64,000 nt of DNA, from positions 96,873 through 160,872 of the forward strand of contig NZ_QOKV01000016.1 of NCBI RefSeq assembly GCF_008365405.1, written 5' to 3'. Source of the DNA: Azospirillum brasilense. GTDB taxonomy: Bacteria > Pseudomonadota > Alphaproteobacteria > Azospirillales > Azospirillaceae. A program made the position numbers and the translations under genes. The notes beneath the pieces are model-generated. The model did no database searches. It saw only the letters and a program-made list of their open reading frames with translations, and was not told where the DNA came from. Below are positions 36,990 to 46,141 of this stretch, piece after piece (positions within the stretch are counted from its first letter, which is position 1; the number at the start of each line of letters is the position of its first letter).

Positions 36990-37472
36990 TCACAGCGCCT
37001 GCAACGCCTTCAGCACCGCCGCCACATGGCCGGTGACCTTGACCTTGCGCCAGACGTTGCGGACGATGCCGTCCTTGTCGATCAGGAAAGTCGCGCGCTC
37101 CAAGCCCATGTACTTGCGGCCGTACATGCTCTTCTCGACCCAGACGCCGTAGGCTTCGGCGACGCCGGTTTCCTTGTCGGAGGCCAGCGTGAAGGGCAGC
37201 TCGTACTTCGCCTTGAACTTGTCGTGGCTGGCCACGCTGTCCTTGGACACGCCGATGATGACGGCGTCGAGCCCGCTGAAGTCCGGAAGCTGGTCGCGGA
37301 AGCCGCAGGCCTCCGACGTGCAGCCGGAGGTGTCGTCCTTCGGGTAGAAGTACAGGATCACCGGCTTGCCCCGCAGGGCGGACAGCGTGACGCTGCCGCC
37401 GCCGTCGGTCGGCATGGTGAAGTCCGGGGCCGGGGTGCCGGCCTCGATGGCGGGCGTCTGGGTGTCACTCAT
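36990..37472 (-). CDS. bcp: Thioredoxin-dependent thiol peroxidase
   Basis: 160 residues. YPKDDTSGCTSEACGFRD holds the peroxidatic Cys and the second, resolving Cys five residues on, as in Bcp/PrxQ. It reduces peroxides with thioredoxin. The start overlaps the stop of glnE by four bases, so it is translationally coupled to glnE. Confidence 0.93.
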   Translation of the reverse strand: MSDTQTPAIEAGTPAPDFTMPTDGGGSVTLSALRGKPVILYFYPKDDTSGCTSEACGFRDQLPDFSGLDAVIIGVSKDSVASHDKFKAKYELPFTLASDKETGVAEAYGVWVEKSMYGRKYMGLERATFLIDKDGIVRNVWRKVKVTGHVAAVLKALQAL

Positions 37473-40468
37473 GGGAGTTTGGCTTCTTCGTTGGTCTCTG
37501 GGGGAGGCAGCCTTGACGCCGGCTCCTCGACCAGCGCCACGAAATGGCGATGGGCGCGGGCGGCGATGTCCCGGATTCTGCTGTCGAGCGCGGCGAAGTC
37601 AACCGCCGGCTCCTCGTCCGGGAAGGCGGCGCGGGACAGGCCCTCCCGCAGCGTGGGCGAGACCTGCCGGGGATCGAGCACGCCCTCGGTGGTCAGCCGC
37701 AGGAAGCCCTGCACGCGGCGCCACAGCTTCAGCGTCGACACCAACTCCTCCGCCACCTCCGGCGCCAGCAGCCCGGCCGCGGCCGCGTTGAGCAGGGCGC
37801 GGCTGGTGGCGATGGACAGGATGTCCGGATGCGCGTGGCCGTGGCGGAGCTGGAGATACTGGGCCGTGAACTCGATGTCGATAAGGCCGCCGCGGGCGTA
37901 TTTGACGTTCCACGGGTTGGGGGTGCCGAACTCCTTGTCGATGCGGCGGCGCATGTCGGCGACGTCCCGCAGCACCTTGGCCGGGTCGCGCGGGCCGGTC
38001 AGCACACCGCGGATCGCCGACTCGACCTTGCGGGCCAGAGCCGGGTCGCCCCCGATGACGCGGGCGCGGGTCAGGGCCATGTGTTCCCACGTCCAGGCGT
38101 CCTTGGTCTGATAGGCGGTGAAGGCGTCCAGCGCGGTGGCGAGCGGCCCGGCGTTGCCCGACGGGCGCAGCCGCATGTCCACCTCGTACAGCCGCCCGTC
38201 GGCCATCGGGGCGGTGATGGCGTTGGTCAGGCGTTGCGTCAACTTGATGTAATACTCGTTGGGCGCCAGCGGCTTGGCCCCGTCCGACTGGCGGGTGCCC
38301 GGCGGCACCTCGTAGACCACGATCAGGTCGATGTCGGAGGTGATGGTGAGCTGCCGGCTGCCCAGCTTGCCCATCGCCACCACCACCCAGGCGCCGCCGG
38401 CGATGCGGCCGTGGCGGGCGGCGAACTCCTCCTCCACGCGGGCGGCCAGCTCCGGCACCACCACGTCGGCCAGATCGGCGAGGAAGGGGCCGCAGCGGTC
38501 GCCGTCGGTGATGCCGCGCAGGATGTGCGCCCCGGCGCGGAAGCGCTGGTCGTTGGTCCAGCGCCGCGACAGGGTCAGCACGTCCTCGAAATTGTGCGCC
38601 CCGGCGATGAAGCGCTGGTACTCCGGCGTCAGCCCCGCCGCGTCGGGCAGCGGGTCGAAGAAGTCGGGCGACAGCACGGCGTCGAGCAGCGACGGGTTGC
38701 GCGACAGCGTCTCGGCCAGCTGCGGCGCCGTGCCCATGATCTCCGCGACCAGGGCGAGCAGCCAGGGGTTGGCGATGAACAGCGAGAACAGCCCGACCCC
38801 CGCCGGCAGCCGTTCCAGGAAGCTGTCGAACTTGACCAGCGCGTCGTCCGGGGCAGGGGTCTTGGCCAGCTCGTTCAGCATGGCCGGCACCAGCTCGGTC
38901 AGAAGCTCCCGCGCGCGGCCCGAGCGGGTGGAGCGGTAGCGCCCGCGGTGCCAGGTGGAGACCACGGCGATGACCCGGCTGGGGTCGCGGTAGCCCATGC
39001 CGGCCAGCGTCTTCACCGTGCCGGGGTCGTCGTCGGTGCCGGTGAAGACGAGGTTGCCGGGGCCGGACAGCGACGGCGCCTCCTCGAACAACTCGGCGTA
39101 GCGGTCCTCCACCCGGCCGAGCTGGGCCAGCAGGTCGGTGCGGAAGTCCTCCACCCGCCCGTAGCCGAGGAAGGTCGCGAGATGCGCCACCCCCTCGTCG
39201 TCCGCCGGGATCTGGTGGGTCTGGCGGTCGTCGGTCATCTGGATGCGGTGCTCGACCCGGCGCAGGAAGCGGTAGGCCTCCTCCAGCTCCTCCACCGCCG
39301 CCTCCGGCACGCGGCCGACCGCGCACAGCGCCTTGTTCGCCAGCAGGGTGGGGGCGATGCGCACGCGGATGTCGCGCCCGCCGAAGATCAGCTGCTGGGT
39401 CTGGGCGAAGAACTCGATCTCGCGGATTCCGCCACGGCCGACCTTGATGTCGTGGCCGTTCACCGTCACTTCACGATGGCCCTTGTGGGCGTTGATCTGA
39501 CGCTTGATGGAATGGATGTCCTGGATGGCCGCGAAGTCGAGGTGGCGCCGCCACACGAACGGTTCGAGGAAACGCAGGAAATGCGCCCCGGCCTCGGGAT
39601 CGCCGGCGATGGGGCGGGCCTTGATCATGGCCGCGCGCTCCCAGTTCTGCCCGACGCTGCCGTAGTAAATTTCGGCCGCCGAGACCGACACCGCCAGCGG
39701 CGTGGCCCCCGGATCGGGGCGCAGCCGCAGATCTGTACGGAAGACGTAGCCGTCCTTGGTCCGTTCATCCATAATGCGGACAAGATCGCGCGCGATACGA
39801 ATGAACGTGCGGGCGAGGTTGTCCGGCTGGGGCGTTTGAACGACGGCATCGTCGTACAGGACGATCAGGTCGATATCGCTGGAATAGTTGAGTTCGCGCG
39901 CACCAAGTTTGCCCATGCCAAGCACGATCAGGCCCGACCCGACCCATGGCCGCTGCGGTTCCGGCAGCGTCAGCGTCCCCGCCTCCGCGGCGCGGCGCAG
40001 CAGGTGGTTTGCCGCCATCCGAACCGACGTTTCGGCGATGTCGGACAGCGCGCCGGTGACGGCCTCCAGCTCCCACGCGCCGGTGATGTCGGCGATCGCG
40101 ATCAGCAGCGCCGCCCGCCGCTTGGCGACGCGCAGGGCGGTCATCAGCCGGTCGATGTTGCGCTCCTCCGCGCAGTCCGCCTCCAGCCGGCGCAGCAGGG
40201 CCGCGAAGGCGGCGTCGTACCCCTGCGTCACCATCTCGCGGACGAAGGGCAGTTCGCGCGTCAGGATCTGGCCGAGATACGGGCTGTTGCCGCACACCGC
40301 GTCGATCAGCGCCCGCCCCTCGGCCGAATCGGCGTATGCCTCGGCCCAGGCGCGCAAGGCGCCTTCGTCGCCGTCGTTGTCTGCGGCGTTCGCCGCCTCG
40401 GCGCGCCAGCGCTCCAGGCCGCGTTCGGCGAGGGCGGTGTCGAAGGGTTTCGGCAGCGTGGTGGTCAT
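37469..40468 (-). CDS. glnE: Bifunctional glutamine synthetase adenylyltransferase/deadenylyltransferase
   Basis: 999 residues. Two nucleotidyltransferase halves: GARELNYSSDIDLIVLYD in the first and GSRQLTITSDIDLIVVYE in the second, each followed by its helical domain. It adds or removes AMP on glutamine synthetase in response to PII and glutamine, shutting down ammonium assimilation in excess nitrogen. The reading frame can be extended upstream to 42361 but that part overlaps the YhdP-like gene and is not real; ATG at 40468 is the family start. Confidence 0.95.
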   Translation of the reverse strand: MTTTLPKPFDTALAERGLERWRAEAANAADNDGDEGALRAWAEAYADSAEGRALIDAVCGNSPYLGQILTRELPFVREMVTQGYDAAFAALLRRLEADCAEERNIDRLMTALRVAKRRAALLIAIADITGAWELEAVTGALSDIAETSVRMAANHLLRRAAEAGTLTLPEPQRPWVGSGLIVLGMGKLGARELNYSSDIDLIVLYDDAVVQTPQPDNLARTFIRIARDLVRIMDERTKDGYVFRTDLRLRPDPGATPLAVSVSAAEIYYGSVGQNWERAAMIKARPIAGDPEAGAHFLRFLEPFVWRRHLDFAAIQDIHSIKRQINAHKGHREVTVNGHDIKVGRGGIREIEFFAQTQQLIFGGRDIRVRIAPTLLANKALCAVGRVPEAAVEELEEAYRFLRRVEHRIQMTDDRQTHQIPADDEGVAHLATFLGYGRVEDFRTDLLAQLGRVEDRYAELFEEAPSLSGPGNLVFTGTDDDPGTVKTLAGMGYRDPSRVIAVVSTWHRGRYRSTRSGRARELLTELVPAMLNELAKTPAPDDALVKFDSFLERLPAGVGLFSLFIANPWLLALVAEIMGTAPQLAETLSRNPSLLDAVLSPDFFDPLPDAAGLTPEYQRFIAGAHNFEDVLTLSRRWTNDQRFRAGAHILRGITDGDRCGPFLADLADVVVPELAARVEEEFAARHGRIAGGAWVVVAMGKLGSRQLTITSDIDLIVVYEVPPGTRQSDGAKPLAPNEYYIKLTQRLTNAITAPMADGRLYEVDMRLRPSGNAGPLATALDAFTAYQTKDAWTWEHMALTRARVIGGDPALARKVESAIRGVLTGPRDPAKVLRDVADMRRRIDKEFGTPNPWNVKYARGGLIDIEFTAQYLQLRHGHAHPDILSIATSRALLNAAAAGLLAPEVAEELVSTLKLWRRVQGFLRLTTEGVLDPRQVSPTLREGLSRAAFPDEEPAVDFAALDSRIRDIAARAHRHFVALVEEPASRLPPPETNEEAKLP

Positions 40469-40570
40469 GGTCGCGGCTATCCCTGCACAAGAACTGAGCA
40501 GGAAGGTGCGCGGTCGCGCGGGTCCGGTCAACTGTGACAACACGCGGGCATCGTCGCCGGGACACCGTCC

Positions 40571-43500
40571 GTGATCCGGCGCACCGCGAAGCTTCTCGCC
40601 TGGACCACCGCGGGCGCGGTCGTCGTCGTCGGCGTTGCGGGCGGGCTGTTCGCCTGGCGGCTGGCCCAGGGGCCGATCGCGCTCGACCCGCTGACACCCT
40701 ATGTGGAGAAGGCGCTGAGCGACCCGCAGGGCCGCTACCGCGTCGATGTCGGCCAGCTCGTCCTGTCCTGGGTGGACGAGGAGGAGAGCGACGGTCTGAC
40801 CCGGCTGGACCTGCGCGCCATCGACGTGCATGCGGTCAACGCCGAGGGGGACGAGCTTGCGGCGGTGCCGGAGCTGGGCGTCGGCTTCTCGGTGCGCGCG
40901 CTGTTCCAGGGCAAGCTGTCGCCGACCCGGCTCGACCTCGTGCGGCCGCGCCTCCAGGTGGTGCGCCGGGCCGACGGCAGCCTGGATTTCGACGTGCGCT
41001 CGCTTCCGTCTCCCGGCGAGCCGGAGAAGGAGGAGCCGGCCGGAAGCCCCGATTTCGCGGGGGAGATCGTCGCCACCCTGATGCAGCCCCCGGACATCGC
41101 CCGTCCGCTGGGCCTGCTGCGGCGGCTGACCATCATCGGCGCCGACCTGACGGTGACGAACCGGATGCTGGGGCTCTCCTGGCACGCCAACCGCGCCGAC
41201 ATCGTGCTGACCCGCGACGGGACGGAGATCGTCGGCGGGGCGCAGCTTCTGCTCGACCTCGACGGGCGGACGGCGGCGGTGGAGGCGTCGGGCGTCCATC
41301 GCATGGCCGACGCGGAAACCGCGCTGTCCACCCGCTTCGAAGGCCTGCAGCCGGCGGCGCTGGCCAAGATCGGCCCGCTGCTGGCGCCGCTGTCGGCGGT
41401 GACCGTGCCGCTGGGCGGGCGCATCGACGCGACCCTGGACTCGCGGTTCGAGCCGGTGCGCTTCAGCTTCGACCTGCAGGGCGGCGCGGGGGAGGTCAGC
41501 CTGCCCGCGCTGCGGCCCGACCCTTACCGCGTCGACCGCCTGCGGCTGCGCGGCGGGCTGGACGTGCCGGGCCGGCGGGCGGAGCTGGAGCGGCTGGACC
41601 TCGCGTTCGACGGAATGGCGATGGCCGGGCGGGGCGACCTGCGGGAGCAGGGCGGGCAGCGCAGCGGCAGCCTGCGGCTCGACCTGACGGCGGGTGGCGA
41701 GCGGGCCTCGCTCGACCTCGACGGCACGCAGGTCCCTGACAAGGGCGCGTCGGTCGCCGCAACGCTCGACGGGCTGGTGCCCGCCGCGCTGGCCGGGCTC
41801 GCTCCGGCCTTGGCGCCGCTCGCCGCGGCGCAGCTTCCCCTGTCCGGCACGGCCAGCCTGGAGCTGGACCCCGACGGGCAGCCGCGCAGCGGGCGGGCGG
41901 CGCTGACGGCCGGCACCGGGCGAGTCGTCCGGCCGGACCTGTTCCCGGAACCGCTGCCCGTCGCCTCCGCCGCCCTGACGGTGGCCGGGGACCGTGCCTC
42001 GGGCCAATTGGGGTTGGGCCGGCTGGATGTGGAGCGGCTGACGGTCGACCTCGGCGGACCGACTGTGGAGGGAACGGCGCAGGCCACCATCGCCCAACTC
42101 GGCACGCCGGACGCCCGCCTGTCGGTGGAGGCCGCCGTGACGGCCAAGCGGGTGCCGGCGGACGAGCTGCCCCGGCTGTGGCCGCTGGGGGTGGGGAAGA
42201 ACCCGCGGGAGTGGGTGACCGAAAACCTGTCGCACGGCGTCGTGCCGGAGGCGACGGCCACCGTCCAAGCCAGCGGGCCGCTGTCCGACCTTGCGGCGAT
42301 CGACGTGACGCATTTCCAGGCCGGCATCCAGGCCGAGGACATGACGGTCGACTATTTCCACCCGCTGCCCAAGGTCACCGGGTTGGGGGCGGATGTGTCA
42401 ACCGACGGCAAGACCTTCACCATCCACACCAAGGGCGGCCGCATCGACGACGTACAGCTCGGCGAGGGCACGATCGTCATCGGCGGTCTGGACACCGGCA
42501 AGGAGACCATGGACATCCGCGTCCCGGTCCGCGGGCCGGTGCGTACCATCCTGACGGTTCTCGACAGCCCACCGCTGGGCTATCCCAGCCGCCTCGACCT
42601 CGACCCGAAGCGGACGCAGGGGCAGGCCGACGCGCAGCTCCACTTCCAGTTCCCGCTGCTGGTTGACTTGAAGGTGGAGCAGCTGAACCTCGACGTCGCG
42701 GCCAAGCTGCGCGGCGTCGGGGTGGAGAAGGTGGCCGCCGGGCTGACCGCGACCGAGGGCGACCTGACGCTGGCGCTCGACATGAACGCCATGACGGTCA
42801 AGGGCAACACCAAGCTGGACGGCATCCCCGTCACCATCGACTGGAAGGAGCAGTTCACCTCCACCGCCAAGGGGCCGCGCACCCGCATCGCCGTGAAGGG
42901 CGACGTGGACGCCCAGGACCTGCGCAGCCACGGCATCGACCTCGGCGAGCATGTGGCGGGGCCGCTGGGGGCGGACGTGCTGTTCACCGTGGACCAGCGC
43001 CGCCGCTTCGGGCTGACCGCCGGTCTGAACCTGGAAAAGACCCACCTGCGCATCGACGAGCTGGGCTGGGAGAAGAAGCCCGGTGTTCCCGGCACCGGCA
43101 AGCTGGCGCTGGAGTTTCAGAAGGACCGGGTGACCCGCATCACCGGCCTGTCCGTCGATGCCGGGGGCCTGCGCGCCCAGGCGGTCGTTGATCTCGCGCC
43201 GCAGACCATGGCCGTCACCAAGGTGGCGGTCGGGCAGATGTCGGTCGGTCAGACCGACCTGAAGGCCGACGTGACGGTGCATGACGGCGGCAAGAACGGC
43301 TATTCCGGGACCATCACGGGCCAGAGCCTGGACGCCCGCGTGCTGGCCGGCAAGGCCGACCCGCCGGGAGGCAAGAAGCAGGGACCGCCCGACAAGAAGC
43401 CGCTGCCGCTCGATTTCGACCTGAAGCTGAATCGCGTCGTCTTCGGGGATGGCCGTCATCTGTCCGACGTGGTCGGGCGGATCAAGCGCGACAGCCTGTC

Positions 43501-44218
43501 CTGGACGGCGCTCGACGTGACGGCGAAGGCGGGGCGCGACGGGACGGTGTCCTTGCGCTACCTGCCGGGTGCCCAGGGCTTCTACGACGTGGCCATTTCG
43601 GCCAACGACGCCGGCGCGACCTTCCACGCGCTCGACATCAACGACCGGGTGCAGGGCGGCGCCTTGGCGATCACCGGCCGCACGGTGGAGCCGCGGGCCG
43701 ACGCCGCCATCGAAGGGCGGATGGAGCTGACCGACTACGCGCTGGTCGACCCACCGGTGCTGGCCCGCATCCTGAATTCCATTTCCCCGTCCGGCTTCGC
43801 CGAGCTGATGGGTGGCGGCAAGGGCATCCGCTTCGGGCGGGCGGTCAGCGACTACCGCAAGGAGGGGCGCCTGCTCACCGTGAAGGACCTGCGCACCTCC
43901 GGCTCCGCGCTCGGCCTGACCCTGTCGGGGGAGGTGGACATCGAGACGGACACCGCCAACCTGCGCGGCACCATCGTGCCCATCTACGGGCTGAACCGTC
44001 TGCTCGGCCAGATCCCGCTGCTGGGCGACGCGCTGAGCGGCGGCGAGGGGCAGGGCATCTTCAGCGCCACCTGGCACGTCCGCGGCCCACTGGGCGACCC
44101 GGACGTGACGGTGAACCCGCTCGCCATGCTGGCGCCGGGCTTCCTGCGCAACCTGTTCTTCCTGGGCGAGGGCGGCGATGGCAAGGAAGCGCCCTCGCCG
44201 GGGACCTTCGTGAAGTAG
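40571..44218 (+). CDS. AsmA/YhdP-like envelope protein (DUF3971)
   Basis: 1215 residues. One N-terminal membrane segment (about 10-30), then a very long periplasmic part rich in beta structure ending in an AsmA-C-like domain (GTIVPIYGLNRLLGQIPLLG near the C-terminus). This is the YhdP/TamB-like type that forms a hydrophobic bridge for phospholipid movement to the outer membrane. The start is a GTG at 40571, divergent from glnE. Confidence 0.85.
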   Translation: MIRRTAKLLAWTTAGAVVVVGVAGGLFAWRLAQGPIALDPLTPYVEKALSDPQGRYRVDVGQLVLSWVDEEESDGLTRLDLRAIDVHAVNAEGDELAAVPELGVGFSVRALFQGKLSPTRLDLVRPRLQVVRRADGSLDFDVRSLPSPGEPEKEEPAGSPDFAGEIVATLMQPPDIARPLGLLRRLTIIGADLTVTNRMLGLSWHANRADIVLTRDGTEIVGGAQLLLDLDGRTAAVEASGVHRMADAETALSTRFEGLQPAALAKIGPLLAPLSAVTVPLGGRIDATLDSRFEPVRFSFDLQGGAGEVSLPALRPDPYRVDRLRLRGGLDVPGRRAELERLDLAFDGMAMAGRGDLREQGGQRSGSLRLDLTAGGERASLDLDGTQVPDKGASVAATLDGLVPAALAGLAPALAPLAAAQLPLSGTASLELDPDGQPRSGRAALTAGTGRVVRPDLFPEPLPVASAALTVAGDRASGQLGLGRLDVERLTVDLGGPTVEGTAQATIAQLGTPDARLSVEAAVTAKRVPADELPRLWPLGVGKNPREWVTENLSHGVVPEATATVQASGPLSDLAAIDVTHFQAGIQAEDMTVDYFHPLPKVTGLGADVSTDGKTFTIHTKGGRIDDVQLGEGTIVIGGLDTGKETMDIRVPVRGPVRTILTVLDSPPLGYPSRLDLDPKRTQGQADAQLHFQFPLLVDLKVEQLNLDVAAKLRGVGVEKVAAGLTATEGDLTLALDMNAMTVKGNTKLDGIPVTIDWKEQFTSTAKGPRTRIAVKGDVDAQDLRSHGIDLGEHVAGPLGADVLFTVDQRRRFGLTAGLNLEKTHLRIDELGWEKKPGVPGTGKLALEFQKDRVTRITGLSVDAGGLRAQAVVDLAPQTMAVTKVAVGQMSVGQTDLKADVTVHDGGKNGYSGTITGQSLDARVLAGKADPPGGKKQGPPDKKPLPLDFDLKLNRVVFGDGRHLSDVVGRIKRDSLSWTALDVTAKAGRDGTVSLRYLPGAQGFYDVAISANDAGATFHALDINDRVQGGALAITGRTVEPRADAAIEGRMELTDYALVDPPVLARILNSISPSGFAELMGGGKGIRFGRAVSDYRKEGRLLTVKDLRTSGSALGLTLSGEVDIETDTANLRGTIVPIYGLNRLLGQIPLLGDALSGGEGQGIFSATWHVRGPLGDPDVTVNPLAMLAPGFLRNLFFLGEGGDGKEAPSPGTFVK

Positions 44219-44234
44219 CGGGGCGGTATGAAGG

Positions 44235-44258
44235 GAGCCCCGTCTGCGGCCGGGGCTC
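44235..44258. terminator. Hairpin between convergent yhdP-like and Calx-beta genes
   Basis: GAGCCCCG, loop of 8 and CGGGGCTC, perfect 8-bp stem in the 51-base gap between convergent genes; no T run. Confidence 0.6.
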
Positions 44259-44269
44259 TGGGAGAGGGG

Positions 44270-45868
44270 TCAGGAGAGTGTGAAGGCGAGATAGCTCGCG
44301 TCACCGACCTGCCCGGTCATGGCGACGACCGCAGCCGGGGATTTGGCGGAAATGGTTATGCTCATATCGATGCTGCCATTGGCATCGAGGTCGATGTGTG
44401 CCGTGGCGCCCTTGTACCCCTCGGCTCCGGACATTTCGGCCCAGGTCAGCTTGGACGTGCCCTCTTTCCAACCCCAACAGGTGACCAACTCCCCTTTTTC
44501 GAGGTCGGTCACCGTGGACCAGGTAACTCCGCCGCTCCGCCCGTCCACGAAAAATGTGTCCAAACCCGCGCCGCCGGTGAGAAAATTCGAGCCGAGACCG
44601 CCATCCAGCACGTCGTCCCCTTTGCCGCCGTCGATCGCATCGTCTCCACCCAGCGTGTTGACGAAATCGGCGAGGTCGGTGCCGCGCATGGCTTCGTTGG
44701 TGTCGCTCCCGGTGTGCATGTTCTGAAGCCACGACACGGGCCCGGAGTATCGCTGCATCTCGACGTCGCGGCTTACGCCGTCAGAGACGATTGCAAGGCG
44801 GCGTGTCGGTTCGATGTCGTCGTTGATGATCGTGCCGATGGCGCTCGCCGTCGCGATGGGCGCGTATCGCAGGTTCGTCAGCGTGACGCCGAAGGTCTCG
44901 TTGCCCTCGACGGTGGAATCGCCGGAAACGTTGATGGTGATGACCTTGCGGGTTTCACCGGGAGCGAAACTGACCGTGTCGGACGGCAGTGTGCCGCCGA
45001 AGTCGGCGGCATCCGCCGGGCTCGCCCCGGTCCCGGTCACCGCATAGCTGGCGGTCGAATTGCCCTCGATGTTTCCGGCGCGGGTGACCTCGAAGGTGTA
45101 GGCGGTCGAGCCGCTGCTGCCTTCCGCTTTCGTCGCATCCAGCGCGGCGATGGAGAGCGTGGTGTCGTCGTTGCGGATGGTCCCGGTTGCCGTGGTGGTG
45201 CCGAGAGCAACGCCGTTCGGGTTGGACAGGGTTATCGTGAAGGTTTCGTCCGGCTCCACCGTGGTGTCGCCGGAAACCTCCACCGCGAACATCCGCGTCT
45301 TCTCCCAGCCCTGGAAGGTAACGGTGCCGGACGGCAGCGTACCGCCGAAGTCGGCGGCATCCGCCGGGTTCGCCCCGGTTCCTGTTAATGCCCAGTCAAC
45401 CGAAGTCACCTTCCCCGTGCTGCTCGATAGATCAATTGAATAGTAAAAATATCTTTTGCCGCTATCGCCTTCTACAAGCTCAACGTTAAATGCTGCGATC
45501 GATGCGGATGCATCGTCATTTCCGATTGTCATATTAACTTTATTCAAGAACTCATATTCGCTCAGGGTTTCGCCAATCGGATCATAGAATATAACGTTAA
45601 AATCTTCGCTCGGCTCAATTATTTCATCATCTTGAAATGTAATGTAGAGTATTGCGGTCTGACTCGGCCCAAAGTCAAGTGTTCCGCTTGGGAATGTTCC
45701 GCCAAAATCATCGGCATCAGCTGGATTAATGCCAGCACCCTCGATTCTCCACTTTACGGAGGCAGGTGAGGATGGGTTTCCATCACGACTGAGTCCGATG
45801 TAGGACTTGTTGTAAAGCTCCCGTCCTCCCTCGCTGCCTCTTTGAACAAACTGAACCCGAATCGTCAT
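44270..45868 (-). CDS. Calx-beta / RTX secreted protein
   Basis: 532 residues. Three Calx-beta repeats of about 110 residues (each with 'NPADAxDFGGTxPSGT' and a late 'EPDETFTITL' or similar), then RTX nonapeptides (NTLGGDDAIDGGKGDDVLDG) and a C-terminal beta domain. No N-terminal signal, as expected for type I secretion. The ABC-HlyD pair at 55936-59027 is a candidate exporter. The first repeat is coded by markedly AT-richer DNA (about 45420-45760) than the rest. ATG at 45868 has GGGGG before it. Confidence 0.85.
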   Translation of the reverse strand: MTIRVQFVQRGSEGGRELYNKSYIGLSRDGNPSSPASVKWRIEGAGINPADADDFGGTFPSGTLDFGPSQTAILYITFQDDEIIEPSEDFNVIFYDPIGETLSEYEFLNKVNMTIGNDDASASIAAFNVELVEGDSGKRYFYYSIDLSSSTGKVTSVDWALTGTGANPADAADFGGTLPSGTVTFQGWEKTRMFAVEVSGDTTVEPDETFTITLSNPNGVALGTTTATGTIRNDDTTLSIAALDATKAEGSSGSTAYTFEVTRAGNIEGNSTASYAVTGTGASPADAADFGGTLPSDTVSFAPGETRKVITINVSGDSTVEGNETFGVTLTNLRYAPIATASAIGTIINDDIEPTRRLAIVSDGVSRDVEMQRYSGPVSWLQNMHTGSDTNEAMRGTDLADFVNTLGGDDAIDGGKGDDVLDGGLGSNFLTGGAGLDTFFVDGRSGGVTWSTVTDLEKGELVTCWGWKEGTSKLTWAEMSGAEGYKGATAHIDLDANGSIDMSITISAKSPAAVVAMTGQVGDASYLAFTLS

Positions 45869-45901
45869 GACACCCCCCAATCAAAGTTCTGAAAGTAGAG
45901 C

Positions 45902-45924
45902 ATTGACAATTCTAGGCTGTCAAT
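45902..45924. promoter_or_regulatory. Perfect palindrome upstream of the Calx-beta gene
   Basis: ATTGACA, 9 bases, TGTCAAT. It lies 34 bases before the start codon and contains a TTGACA box on both strands, so it may be an operator overlapping a promoter. The binding protein is unknown. Confidence 0.5.
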
Positions 45925-46078
45925 AAACTGCGGAGCCCGGCTTTGAGGAGAAGTTGGGTCTAGTGTTCAATCGGTGGTGTTCCCGGAGTTGTATCGACCT
46001 TCCCGGCCCTCTCCGAGTTTGGATGGGACGCGGCCGGTGGATGGATGTCAGATGGACGCTTCCATTGCTCCGGCGGCG

Positions 46079-46135
46079 GCACCCGCCACGTGGCGTTCCT
46101 CTCCGGGGTGAGAGGGGGCGTCACGTGGCGGGTGC
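46079..46135 (-). terminator. Long inverted repeat after tyrS
   Basis: GCACCCGCCACGTG and CACGTGGCGGGTGC, a perfect 14-bp stem with a 29-base loop just past the tyrS stop. No T run. Confidence 0.55.
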
Positions 46136-46141
46136 GGTGCC

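Noticed and set aside
37544..40537. Long + strand frame of 997 codons opposite glnE
   Set aside because: It is a reverse shadow of glnE caused by high GC; it has no family motif and a composition typical of antisense frames.
40469..42361. Upstream extension of glnE to 1630 codons
   Set aside because: The extra part is antisense to the YhdP-like gene and resembles no GlnE; the family start is at 40468.
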